Assembly: GCA_012845835.1 (NCBI GenBank)
Contig: JABAKD010000016.1
Span: 16,335,625-16,399,624 of the forward strand
Source: Undaria pinnatifida
Taxonomy: Eukaryota; Sar; Phaeophyceae; Laminariales; Alariaceae
DNA length: 64,000 nt
Direction: 5' to 3'
In this document: positions 46,161 to 57,353 of the stretch, one piece after another
Layout of the letters: each line of letters opens with the position of its first letter
How positions within the stretch are numbered: position 1 is the first letter of the stretch
Program-made: the position numbers and the translations under genes
The notes under the pieces: generated by a model
Told to the model about the DNA's origin: nothing
What the model saw: only the letters and a program-made list of their open reading frames with translations
Databases searched by the model: none

Positions 46161-47942
46161 ACCGCGACTCATGAAAAAAAAAGAGCAAAAAAAAATAGGT
46201 ACGACAGCAAGCCTGTTCCTAGAGATCCGACGCCTCCCAAGCGACGGCTATTTTGATCACGCATGAGGCGTGAGCGTGCGTGCACGATATCATAGGTAGA
46301 TGTGATCACAATGGATGATGCCAGACACGTTCGTTGCTTCAGACACGTTGCTTCACTCCAACCATGCATTGCGAATCATGTTGGATGTACTGAACGCGCG
46401 GAAATCAGAACCGGAACAGGGATCAACAGCCGTTTCTGCTTCTTCTGCTGCTTGCTGCTGCGTGCTTGCGCCCGGGGAATGGACGAAGGCACGCAGCATG
46501 AGGCACTTGTTGCTGATGCTGTTGTGGTTGGTTTGATTGTTGTTGGTGCTGTTGTTGTGGTTGGTGTCGTTGTTGGTGCTGCTGCGGCAGTGTTGTTGTA
46601 GTTGCTGCGGGGCAACGTGATTAAGAGCCCACGAGAAGGCTGCAAAAAAATCGAGGACAGCCGGGTTGGTGCACACCCATGTTTGCATCGACGACGCGGA
46701 GCATTTTCAACCACGGGCATGATAGCAAAAAAATGTCAATGACGGGCATCAACAATAAGCACACAGCAGCAGAAGAAGCTGCATCCAGTAAGTACCAGGC
46801 AGGAGCACCAAGCAGCAACAGCTGCTGAGCGATCGGTGGTACCAGGTATATCGTAGCAGCTTTCACTTTCATCATGAATGAGCAGCCTTTTCATGATTTT
46901 TTTGAAGACTAAGCCATGTTAGAGGTCACGACTGATGACCGATGAAGAAATTTATCTTGGGTCACATAATGTTGCGAGAGGTACGAGGAACAGAAACGTC
47001 TAGGAGATTACTCGTACTGCTGTTGTCAATTGGCTGTTGTTGTTGTTTCTGCTGCTGCTGTAGAAGCAGCAGCCTTATACGGAAAGGCAACAGCAGCTTG
47101 GCAGCACTGTCGGCGTCGCTACGCAAACCACGGCAGATTACTTCAACACACACGCATGCTGTCCGCACCACGCGTAACCAAGGTACAAATCAATCGCCAT
47201 AGCGCCAGCATACGCTGCACAGACCTCGTTTCGAGTTGACCTTTCCGGTGTCTATCCAAGTGAGAGAGCATATTTGCCGCGAGTGCAGATGCTGCTGCTG
47301 TAGGGTATCAAATCGCGAGAGAACACTTCGCTCACCTTTAGTCGAAGCTGTCCCGGACTCGGTACGACCAGGCCACCTGCGACAGGTAGACCTCCTTTGG
47401 TATCGAAAGCTGTTTGTGTGGGTAGGGTACCCATGGTCGGCGTCGTTCTTCTGCCAAACGAGCGGTTGATCGGCTGGTCTGGGTGGGAGCGACACAGGAA
47501 AATGTACCGCTCTAAAGCCCGACGTCCTACCGAGATAACCCGTAACTTGCCGAGGTTTCCACCAGCCGATATTTTGAGAATTCCTCGAAAATAACAGGGG
47601 ATAGGGGACGTGTTTTCGAGTTCGTAAAATCTTTTGTTTGAAGATTTTGAAGTTCATATTTTAAAATTTGAACACGAGGTTTCCACATAGACCTCAATTT
47701 TTTCGAAAGAACATGAGAAAGAAGGGGTTAGGGGAAGGCAATCCCATATGCTTCCGGGCCAGCGGGTCACAAGCAACCCGTTGTTGTTTCTGTGTGGACA
47801 GGCTGCTGCGTCCCTGCTCGTGGCTGAGCGAGGAAACGGAAGGCGGAGAAGGGGGGCAAGTTGCTTGCAAGCGCCCTCCCGTCCTTGCTCTCTCTCTCCA
47901 TGTTCGTGTCACCGTTCACGGTTTCTTTGGCATGTGATGCAG

Positions 47943-48242
47943 CCGTGATCGTCGTGTACCTCGAGGATGCGGAAAAATTTGGAGGCACTCCATGGTTTGC
48001 GATAGAGTTCGGCAAGGACTACACGTCAGAAATGGTGGACATAGTGAGTGACCTATGCTGTTATGTGCAGGGCGCATGCTTCGTCCCTTTGTTTCCGCTA
48101 TGTGGCACGGCCACTAATCTTTTCAGTTTTACCTCATGATTTACTACTGCTGTCAAAATGCCGTGATTTTACCGCTGTGTTTGTTGTCTGTCCGAATACC
48201 GCACGAAGCTTTTTTTGAGCGGGTGCGCTGCTGTGTCTACCG
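47943..48242 (+). CDS. Two exons of a membrane protein (partial, orphan)
   Basis: Exons 47943-48043 and 48127-48242 are joined by an 83-bp intron (donor GTGAGTG; branch-like CTAAT and acceptor TTTTCAG). The first encodes VIVVYLEDAEKFGGTPWFAI...SEMVDI. The second continues FYLMIYYCCQNAVILPLCLL with a hydrophobic helix, then a basic segment ending CCVYR at a GTATGT donor (phase 2). The gene must continue on both sides. It shares strand with the membrane exon of the PI4K gene 9 kb downstream, but the phases do not join directly, so a link is unproven. Confidence 0.5.
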
Positions 48243-48479
48243 GTATGTTACCATCACAGATCACAGCAGGACTCACAACTCACAACCGCAGTAGTATAGC
48301 GCACGTCGTACCCGTACCGCAGCAGTCCTGTTGACCTGTATGTGCGCATGCAACAGAGCTTCAAGGTTCATGTGCATGTGTGGGATTGCGGGGCCTACCG
48401 TGCTCGACCGCTGCTGCTGCTGCGCGGGCGAGCCCTTCCCTTCCGCAGCAGTAGTGCTGTTTTTTGCTTTGTTTTGTTT

Positions 48480-48800
48480 TTCGCACACATTTACGTATGT
48501 ACTTTCCAGCTTCTGGACATGCCGTGGTCACAGGTGTCGTCCTTTCTTCCCCCCGGTCCCCGGTTCATGCCTTCAATTTGTATCGCGCATCTAGGGTTCA
48601 GCAATCCCACTGCTCGTCGATTTTTCATCGAGTGTTGTTAACTCACGCTCTCGCGCTTTCCGCAAGTAAATTTGTGCGCAAGAAAAAGTCCCTACGAATT
48701 TATACGAGTATGCACTCGGCGGGGCTCGAACTCACGAAACCGACCTATACCGGGGTCGAGGATAACCTGATACGCCACCGCGGCGACCGGTGCTGTACAT
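48480..48800 (-). mobile_element. tRNA-derived SINE, copy 1
   Basis: On the minus strand, a tRNA-like head (GGTCGCCGCGGTGGCGTATC ... GTGAGTTCGAGCCCCGCC) is followed by a roughly 250-bp body with 'cgctctcgcgctttccgcaa' and 'ttttcatcgagtgttgttaa' (plus-strand text). The same head and body are found in plus orientation at 58985-59300. The B box GAGTTCGAGCC is intact. Confidence 0.75.
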
Positions 48801-48828
48801 CATACCAGGGTACAAAGGTCCAGGTTCC

Positions 48829-49200
48829 CCTTCGGGATGTAGTTGGCTTGTGATCCCGCGGGTGTCGCAAATCGGAAAAGGGAAACCCGGCGTTTCTACA
48901 AGCTATGACCCCAGGTATGGGTAGCTGTGGAAGTGAAGAAAAGTCAAATAGCTATCACGCAAGCAATATGCGCGTAGGGCAGACCAGCCCAAACGAGTTT
49001 ACCCCAGAGGTTTAGTCTGCATGCTTCCCGCTTCGGGATGGATGTGGTTAGCTTGGAATAATACCGGAGGTGTCGCAAGTTGAACAGGGGGAACGAGAGC
49101 CTTGAACTAGAGAGAACATAATCAGTTACTGCGCAAGTAACCCGGTAAGTGACACCGACCAGCCCTAACGAGTTATGTTCACCAGGTAGTCTATACCCTC
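48829..49200 (+). repeat. Two diverged tandem copies of a structured-looking block
   Basis: Copies of about 195 and 170 bp share an ordered series: CTTCGGGATG, GTGTCGCAA, an AGGGGAA-like block, CACGCAAG/GCGCAAG, GACCAGCCC[A/T]AACGAG and TAGTCT. The second copy holds a perfect hairpin, GTTACT-GCGCA-AGTAAC. Conserved islands separated by variable spacers suggest a structured RNA, or a repeat under constraint. No reading frame is shared. Confidence 0.55.
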
Positions 49201-49534
49201 GTAATATATTCTATCCATCCATGCCGTAGCTCCAATTAATCCCCCCCCAACCCACCCCCAACGCCCCCCCAACGCCCCCTCCTTCCCCACCACCCGCACC
49301 ATCGCCTAGACCTAGCACCACGTGTATAGCAAGTCCCTACATCTATGCGACCTAAAGCTGTTGGAAATCCCATCCCTCCCCCCCCAAATCCCCCCCCCCA
49401 ATAAAACACCCCTTCGAACACTCCGCCCTCTCCTTACTGGTTGTACGACTTACAGGGTATACTTAATAAACTGATACATTTCCTTCCACAGCTGTCAGAT
49501 TTTGTCCCCCTCAAAACGGGTTTTATAGTTGCCG

Positions 49535-49735
49535 CGCACGACTGACTAACATCACCCTGTTGACCCTGGTACAAGCCACATTGCTGTAGTTCCAAGGGGA
49601 GTCGCCCACCTTTATCCTTGATGAGGACACACACCCAGTAATACGCGCGATCGGAGTATCACACACAGCTTGCAAATATGAGTTTCGACAAAATAATCAA
49701 TCTCACAGCTGGAGTGTATTTTTATTTGTATAATA
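49535..49735 (+). repeat. Dispersed repeat family F, copy 1
   Basis: It runs from 'atcaccctgttgaccctg' through 'atccttgatgaggacacaca' and 'tacgcgcgatcggagtatca' to 'acagctggagtgtatttt'. The same order is present at 55487-55665. Confidence 0.85.
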
Positions 49736-49849
49736 ATACCTGGTGCGTACGCATACCGGTACGAGTACCGGTATTGCTGCCACGTATGTACAATACCGAG
49801 TACCCGGCATCCCGAAGGCATACTGCTGTCTTTTTTTCTTTCTTTTTTT

Positions 49850-49975
49850 AAATCCTCCCGCGGATGGGGAAAAATAAAGCTTAAGCTCACCACACTTCCA
49901 CGTATTTTCATACGCGTCGTGTGTCGATTTAAATCATTTGCTTTCGCAACCCAACGCTAGCTGGCGCACCCTTCG
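49850..49975 (-). repeat. Dispersed repeat family E, copy 2
   Basis: 'gcggatggggaaaaataaag', 'caccacacttccacgtattt' and 'caacgctagctggcgcaccc' are in the same orientation as the copy at 31390. Confidence 0.8.
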
Positions 49976-50519
49976 GATTCCACTGTAGTGACAGCGTGAG
50001 CTGACTTTATCAGCTGTCGTCGCATACGTGCCGGTACCTAAATGGTACCTGGTACCGGACTGACGGAAAAAAATAAAAGGACGGACGGACGGACGGACGG
50101 AGGTACTGCTGCTGTGTAGTACGTTTGATAATACTGTGCTGATTGCGAGCAGTTTTCGAAACGGCGGCACTAATTGACCGCGTGATCGTGACCTCGTGAC
50201 CGCTGAATCGAGCCTATAGTGCTGATGAAACTGCTGGCTGTGTCGACCGCGGCGGTGGTGGCCGTGGCGGTCCATGCATAATCGTATGCCGTGACCACCG
50301 TTGCATAGTTGATGCATGGCGATTCGATGAGTCGTATCATGTCATGATATTGTGTACGCCAAGTTGTCTTACTGCAAATGTACGTACGTGTATCGTACAG
50401 CAGCGTCACACAACAAAAGGGCGCTGTTAGTGCTAACGTGGGGCTATCTCCACCGCACATGACCCCCACGGTTCGGGTCGGGTCGACATACTCATGCATC
50501 CGTATACAACGGCAGCTTG

Positions 50520-50730
50520 CGCTGCCGGAGTACTAACGGGGACCGCCGGTAGGGACAGCTCGCGCTATCGCCATCACGGGAATTGAAGGACACGCCAGAA
50601 AACCAGCTGGATTGCGAATGCAATTGAGTTAAATCGGCACACGATGTGTATAAAAATACGTGGAAGTGTGGTGAGCTTAAGCTTTAGTTTTTCCCATCCG
50701 CCGGAGGATAAATTAAAAAAAAAGAAAAGC
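50520..50730 (+). repeat. Dispersed repeat family E, copy 3
   Basis: Reverse orientation relative to 49850: 'gacagctcgcgctatcgcc' through 'aaatacgtggaagtgtggtg' to 'cccatccgccggaggat'. It shows that the full family E unit is at least 190 bp. Confidence 0.8.
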
Positions 50731-51049
50731 TAACGTGGGAGCGGCTCCTGATAAAGAATAAAGTCGTGACGATGCGACGAAATGATGATAGCCCTGTCAC
50801 TCGAAAAGACCCGAGCCTTCAGCATATTGCAATGTCACCAAAGTGCTCATACGTACTGGTATCTATCAATAGATTCATTATTTCATTGGCCGAGGACGTT
50901 TCCCGGAACGTTCTTCTTTCTTGCAGTGCTTATCCTCGGAACGTTTTTTTTATAGGAGGCAACACAGGCAGCTAAGTAAAACAGCGAAGCAACCGGTTTA
51001 TTACCGATGGCACCCATGCGGGAAGGCAATAAAATAGCTGGTTACGGTT

Positions 51050-51620
51050 TGCGACGAGCATGTGCTTATATGTACAAGGGCTCCGCATGGGTGCCGGCGA
51101 ATGCCGGCACCCATGCTTCGGGTAGGGCAGGGCAGCACTTCGACTTGTTCGATTCAATACCATTACCACACTACACAACAATCTACGCTTGTAGAATGTG
51201 AAGTAATGCCAATACATCGATATAGACTAACAGTGGACTACTTGTGCCGTTTCTTGCGTGAATCCGATTCCGAGCCCACGCAGACTGACCCTCTAGTCTG
51301 GCGACGAAAAGACGTTTCGAGTGCGTTTCTAGATGTTTTGACTCAACCAAGCATCCAGGGCCAGTAAGGGGATGGCCATGTATGCGGCATGTTCTCCACG
51401 TAGCCACTGAGAGGCGCGCACTGGGCCAGCTTCTGCTACACCATGCACGACAGTATCTAGATCCGAGGCTCGCAGACCGACTGTCTGTGTGTGTATATTA
51501 TGATCGTGGAGAGACTTGCTGACGGCTTCTAGGCGTGAAACATGGTGTCGCTGCCTTCGTCATTCAATTCTTCGAATGTTATTATAATATTGCTACTTGT
51601 TGCTATCTGGTAGATAGAGT
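51050..51620 (+). repeat. Long direct repeat, left copy (about 560 bp)
   Basis: Begins 'tgtacaagggctccgcatgg' with the palindrome GGGTGCCGGC...GCCGGCACCC and ends near 'ggtagatagagt'. A closely similar copy in the same orientation is at 53935-54545. The ends lack TG...CA, and no primer-binding or polypurine sequence is evident, so I do not call it an LTR. Confidence 0.85.
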
Positions 51621-53660
51621 GTATAAAAAAGCGATTTTGAGCCGATATCAGGTTGCCCGGCAGACGAGTTTGCAAATGATGTCAATTTGGAAATGATGCC
51701 ATTTAAAATGCCAGTTGAAAAAGCATTTTCCCATGTTTTATTCGTTCAAGCTCTGCAGACGTTATTTGCATAATAGGTCGCGCAAAAAAACGATTTTGAG
51801 CCTATATCAGGTTGACGTGCAGACCAAGCACGCTCAAATGATAAACATTTCAACAGCACCAGACGCAATATAAAAAGACGAATTAGAGCGATCTACTACT
51901 GGTATAAAACACGCGTTCTTGTGGAAGTATCTCGTTTGTCTTGCAGGTTTTCTAATCTCTTTGCATCGCATTCTCCACAACTCCCAATTTCCCGTGATTT
52001 ATTCGTTCAAGTCCTTCAGACGTCAAGCAAAACAAACGCAATTTGGCTAGTTACTTGCATAATAGGTCGCGCAAAAAACGTTGGCCTGTTGGGTCAAAGC
52101 CTAACTAAGCTCGCAATTATTTACACGGTCGCAATTTGGTTAGTTATTTGCATCATGCGTCGCGCAAAAAAGATTTTGAGCCTATATCGGGTTGCCTGGG
52201 AGACCAATTTGTAAATTTTGTCAATTTGGAAATGATGTAATTTAAATTGCCATGTGAAAAAACATGTTCCCCTGTTTTATTCGTTCAAGCTCTGCAGACG
52301 TTATTTGCATAGTAGGTCGCGCAAAAAAACGATTTCGAGCCTTTATCAGGTTGACGTGCAGACCAAGCCCGCTCAAAATGTGTTATGCGTTCAAGCTCTG
52401 CGGACGTTATTTGCATAATAGGTCGCGCAAAAAAACGATTTTGAGCCTATGTCAGGTTGACGTGCAGGCCAAGCCCTCAAAATGTTTAATTCGTTCAAGC
52501 TCTGCAGACGTTACTTGCATAATAGGTCACGCAAAAAAACGATTTTGAGCCTACATCAGGTTGGCGTGCAGACCAAGCACAGCAATATATACAGACGAAT
52601 TAGAGCGATCTACTACTGGTATAAAACACGCGTTCTTGTGAAAGTATCTCGTTCGTGTTGCAGCCTTTCTAATCTTCTTGCATCGCATTCTCCACAACTC
52701 CCAACTTCCCGTGTTTTATTCGTTCAAGCCGTGCAGACGTCAATCAAGCAATACAAACGCAATTTGGCTAGTTACTTGCATAATAGGTCGCGCAAAAAAC
52801 ATTGGCCTATTAGGTCAAAGCCTAACTAAGCTCGTGATTATTTACGCGGTCGCAATTTGGTTAGTTATTTGCACCATACGTCGCGCATGAAAACGATTTT
52901 GAGCCTATATCAGGTTGCCTGGGAGACGAGTTTGCAAATGATGTCAATTTGGAAATTATGTCATTTAAAATGCCATTTGAAAAAACACGTTCCCATGTTC
53001 GATTCGTTCAAGCTTTGCAGACGTTATTTGCACTGATAGGGACAGCTTACGCTATACCTACAATGGGACCCGAAGGGTGCGCCAGCTAGCGTTGGGCTGC
53101 GAAAGCAGCTGAGTTAAATCGACACACGACGCTTATGAAAATACGTGGAAGTGTGGTGAGCTAAAGCTTTATTTTTCCCCATCAGCCGGAGGATGCATAA
53201 AAGGTCTCGCAAAAAAACGATTTTGAGCCTTTATCAGGTTGACGTGCAGACCAAGCACGCTCAAAATGTGTGATTCGTTCAAGCCCTACAGTCGTCATTT
53301 GCATAATAGGTCGCGCAAAAAAACGACTTTGAGCCTATATCAGGTTGACGTGCAGACCAAGCACGCTCAAAATGAGAAACATTTCAACAGCACCAAACGC
53401 AATATAAATAGACGAGGTAGAGCGATCTACTACTGGTATAGCACGCGTTCTTGTGGGCGTATCTTGATCGTCTTGTAGCCTTTCCAATCTTCTTGCATCG
53501 CATCCTTCACAACTTTCCCGTGTTTTATTCGTTCAAGCCCTGCAGACGTCAAGCAAAACAAACGCTCGAGTATACCACCGCAAAATTCAAAACTTGAGCA
53601 ACTACCATTTGGAAATGATGCCAATTTTGGAAATCATCACGCTCTGCAGACGCTGCAGAC
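51621..53660. repeat. Complex array between the long direct repeats
   Basis: At least eight diverged units share 'ataggtcgcgcaaaaaaacg', 'attttgagcctatatcaggt' and 'gacgtgcagaccaagcacgc', mixed with 'ttattcgttcaagc' and 'ctgcagacgt' blocks. Unit order is irregular (higher-order repeat). A family E copy is inserted at 53040-53200. A further single unit lies at 55330-55480. Confidence 0.85.
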
Positions 53661-53689
53661 GTCAAGATGCAACCGAAACCTCGAGATTA

Positions 53690-53925
53690 CCTCCTTAAAA
53701 TACAACTTTTTTGCAACTTCTCGAATGTCTCGCTCAGCGTCTATCCGCGTTCACGTCGAGGTGCAGAACAGATAAGGCAGGGCGACGGGCGTTGGAGCCT
53801 CCCCCCGAAGACGGCGCTCGAACGGAGCGATTTGACCGAGAACTTTCAGTTCCGAGAATCCCATACTGAGAGCGAGACAAGAAAACTCCTGACCAAATTC
53901 CTGCCCCCTCAAGAAAAAAATCAAC
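53690..53925 (+). repeat. Dispersed repeat family G, copy 1
   Basis: Blocks 'tctcgctcagcgtctatccg', 'cacgtcgaggtgcagaacag' and 'gcgatttgaccgagaacttt' recur in order at 56955-57150, 200 bp upstream of the PI4K exon. Confidence 0.8.
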
Positions 53926-53934
53926 TTAGTATAT

Positions 53935-54545
53935 GTACAAGGGCTCCGCATGGGTGCCGGCATTCGCCGGCATCCATGCTCCGGGTAGGGCAGGGCAGCA
54001 CTTCGACTTGTGCGATTCAATATCCGATAGAGTAAAAACCGTTACTACGCAATACAAAGTGTACGCGTGTAGAAGGTAAATTAATGCCAAGAGACCGATA
54101 TAGACCAACAGTAGACTACTTCTGCTGTTTCTTGCGTGAATCCGATTCCGAACTTCATAATATTTCGATAGGTAGGATAAATCCGAGCCCACGCAGACTG
54201 ACCCTCTATTCTGGCCACGAAGAGACGTTTCGAGTGCGTTTCCTGATGTTTTGACTCAACCAATCATCCAGGGCCAGCAAGGGAGTGGCCATGTATGCTG
54301 CATGTTCTCTACGTAGACACTGAGAGGCGCGCACTGAGTCAGCTTTTGCCACACCATGCATGGTAGTATCTGTAGATCTGAGGCTCGCAGACCGACTGTC
54401 TGTGTGTATAGTCTGATCGTGGAGAGACTTGCTGACGGTATTCTAGGCGTGAAACACGGTGTCGCTGCCTTCGTCATTCAATTCCTCGAATATTAGTTTA
54501 GTAATAGTACTGCTACTTGTTGCTAGCTGGTAGATAGAGTATTAG
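53935..54545 (+). repeat. Long direct repeat, right copy
   Basis: Same sequence order as 51050-51620 with a few indels (for example an insertion near 54160). Flanks differ on both sides, so the duplicated unit has defined ends. Confidence 0.85.
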
Positions 54546-54649
54546 TAGTACGCGATAGCACTGGATCAAGAATTTGGTAGTTAAGAATTTCAGGCTCGAG
54601 TTCTAGACAAAAAAAACAAAAACATACACTACCTAGAATGGCCTTTTTT

Positions 54650-55250
54650 TGTGATCGCTGGTCGCTCATTGGCCGGGAATCGTACATAAAGTAACCGTCG
54701 TCTGGGGACGATAGGGTCCCATCCCAGGATCATAATCAATCCACACATACATATACAACTCCGACAACCCGGTAACAAACACGGATGGATACCACCAGGG
54801 TTGATATCTCCCCGCACAGTGTGGAAATCCCCAACCCCACCGACCGGCCAATCTCTGATTGGCTGGGGATCGTATATTATAGGGCCAGCTCCGCCCGGGG
54901 ACGATAGGGTCCCATCCCCGGTCCAGAGGTCATTCTATATATTTAAAAGTTAGACAAACCGGGGAATACAACCGATTTCTCTCCGGTCGTCACCGCCCCT
55001 AACGTTGTGGAAGCCCCGACTCCGTTGGCTAAAATCGCTGATTGGTTCGAGCTCCACAGCGCCGCCCTACCCTAGGAGGATGATAGAGGCTCATCAACCA
55101 ATGGGGGGCAGTTCCGTCGCACACGGGAGAGATAGGGCCCCATCCCTGGTTCAGAAATCCTCCGAATCTTTACAGCTCCCGGGTCGATACCTCCCCGCAC
55201 GGCGTGTCAACCCCGACCCCATTGGCTTATTGTTCGTGATTTGCTGGTAG
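54650..55250 (+). repeat. Three tandem units of about 190-200 bp with CCAAT boxes
   Basis: Each unit contains a CTGATTGG or CATTGG box, 'ggacgatagggtcccatcc' (degenerate in unit 3), 'ccccgcac' and 'tgtggaa.ccccgac'. The units are diverged by roughly a quarter by eye. No gene starts near the boxes. Confidence 0.75.
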
Positions 55251-55486
55251 GCTTTGACCCAATAAGCTCACAATTGTTTCGACCCACCTGAGTTTTCTGG
55301 CATACTTCCGTATACGGCAAACATTTTCGATGCGAGCGCAATTCGACCAGCTATTTGCATGATAGGTCGCTCAAAAAAGCGATTTTAAGCCCATATCAGG
55401 TTGGCGTGCCGAGCAAGCACGCTTGAAATGAGGGTGAGAAACACTTCAACAGCAACAACAGCACCAAACGCAATATATAAATGAAT

Positions 55487-55665
55487 CACCCTGTTGACCC
55501 TGATTTCTACACTGTAGTTGCAAGGGGAGTCGCCGACCTATATCCTTGATGAGGACACACAACCCTTAATACGCGCGATCGGAGTATCACACCCAGCTTG
55601 CGAAGAGGAGTTTCGACAAAATATTCGAAATCACAGCTGGAGTGTATTTTAATTTTTATAATATA
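55487..55665 (+). repeat. Dispersed repeat family F, copy 2
   Basis: 'atcaccctgttgaccctgat', 'tccttgatgaggacacacaa', 'tacgcgcgatcggagtatca' and 'cagctggagtgtattttaat' match copy 1 at 49535. Confidence 0.85.
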
Positions 55666-56024
55666 AATGAATGAATTAGAGCGATTTGTATCCAGGATTC
55701 ATGGCCCCCGGGTATAAACACAATTCCAAACACAGAAAATGGCGTGTTCAAAGCAAAGCGACATACCAGGTAGTAAATAGAATTAACACTGGCACAAAAG
55801 GAGCATAATAACCGTGGAAAAAAACCTGAAATGAGGCCAAGACACTGCGTATTTGACCCGCGTAATAATAGTCGAATAGTCATGGAATACTATAAACACC
55901 TCTTTGTCGCTCATGCGACACCGAAGTGTACCTACCCACGCTGCTGAAGTGTACCTACCCACGCTGCTAGGCGTTCTCAGCAGTTAGTTGATCCTTCTTT
56001 TTTTGCATTTCTGCATATAAAATC

Positions 56025-56118
56025 ATGTCTCACAAAATTGGGAATCGAACTCGAGGACCAACGCTAGTAGTATTCGAAGGTAACCACTAGATAGACCACC
56101 GGGGCGACCGGCTCTATA
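56025..56118 (-). repeat. tRNA-like SINE head, third copy
   Basis: The minus strand reads GCCGGTCGCCCCGGTGGTCT ... CTCGAGTTCGATTCCC. This keeps the GGTCGCC start and B box of the SINE at 48480 and 58985, but the body is not recognisable. It is not a tRNA gene because the acceptor arms do not pair. Confidence 0.5.
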
Positions 56119-57353
56119 TAACTCACTAGAGATGTTCAATCAGCGATCAGCAGCAAGGAGCACGTCAAGTAGGAAACAACACAGAGCTATTTATCAGTTA
56201 CGTACCTACACGACCGCTGTTTTTCCAGTTGACCGCGGCAAACGACCAAAACAGCAACGGAGGCAGAGGCACCACAGCAACAACAAAGAACGCCTCCCAC
56301 ATTGCCTATACTTCTCCATAGAGTAGTCTCGGAGAAAAGAACCACCAAACGATGCGATACCGGGACGAATGCATGCCACTGGTTACTCCCGTGGATAACG
56401 TCTATACTACTTACTATACGACCTTCGTATGGCGCAGCTTAACAACAGGACCGATTTTTCCCCTTGTTTTTCATGTCGAAAAGTTGTTCCCTGTTTTTTG
56501 GTTTACCCTCCCCCTTGCTATAAGTCCGACAAAAAGCGTGTGTGTAATAGAGCGCATCGGTGTGTGTGTGCTCTTACTCGTGTCTATATTACTTGCACGA
56601 GTACAAACTATGTCGATGTGCCCGAACTACCACACCCTCGAGGCCGGGGACGCAGCCACTCGCAATGCTGCTGTGTGGCGTTTTCTGCTGCAATAGCCGT
56701 AATCACTACCTCCTAGTTTTAGCCATGTGTGCGCTTGCCATGTCTATCCATGTACGTACGTACCTACCGAAATTAAATAATGAAATGCACTACTACTATG
56801 ATATCACATCTACCGCGGTACCGTGGGGATTTTTTTTACATTAAATATTTTTTGTTTTGGGAGAAAATATGACGCCAATTTGGAAATATTGTCTTGCCAA
56901 GTTTATGTTATCAGCCTCTCCATACACACATGTACGCCAAGATCCAAAGAATAACTGGAGAGTACCGTTCAAATTACATTTTTTTGCGCGCTTCTCGCTT
57001 GTTTCGCTCAGCATCCATCCGCACTCACGTCGAGGTGCTGAACGGATAAGGCAAGGCGAGGGGCGCTCGAACGAAGCGATTTGACCGAGAAATTCCAGTT
57101 CCGAGCATCCCATACTGAGGCCGAGACGAAAAAAATTCTGACCGAATCCAAAAAATAAGAATGATATACGGTGTATATATTTATATATATATATAAGTGT
57201 ACCCCCCCCCCCTCACCTAGGCTTCCGCGCCCGCTGCCACCTCTAACTCCGTTCTGCCGCTGTTTCCTCCCTTCCTCCCTCCGTCCCCCCCTCCGTCCTT
57301 CCCACCCCCCCCCCTTCCTCCCTCTCTTCCTGGGATCTCTATTAACTCCCCAG
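56119..57353. other. No supported gene; family G copy inside
   Basis: The stretch holds a family G repeat at 56955-57150, an AT-rich (TATA)n tract at 57165-57195 and a C-rich tract at 57200-57340 that precedes the first PI4K exon. Upstream exons of PI4K were not found here. Confidence 0.4.

Noticed and set aside
46930-46955. CTGATGA...GAAA as a hammerhead ribozyme
   Set aside because: The required flanking stems and spacing of the catalytic core are absent.
48720-48795. Functional tRNA gene
   Set aside because: Only the A/B-box regions are tRNA-like; acceptor and anticodon arms do not pair, and the same unit continues into a SINE body.
51050-54545. LTR retrotransposon with 560-bp LTRs
   Set aside because: No TG...CA ends, primer-binding site, polypurine tract, gag or pol; the interior is a repeat array.
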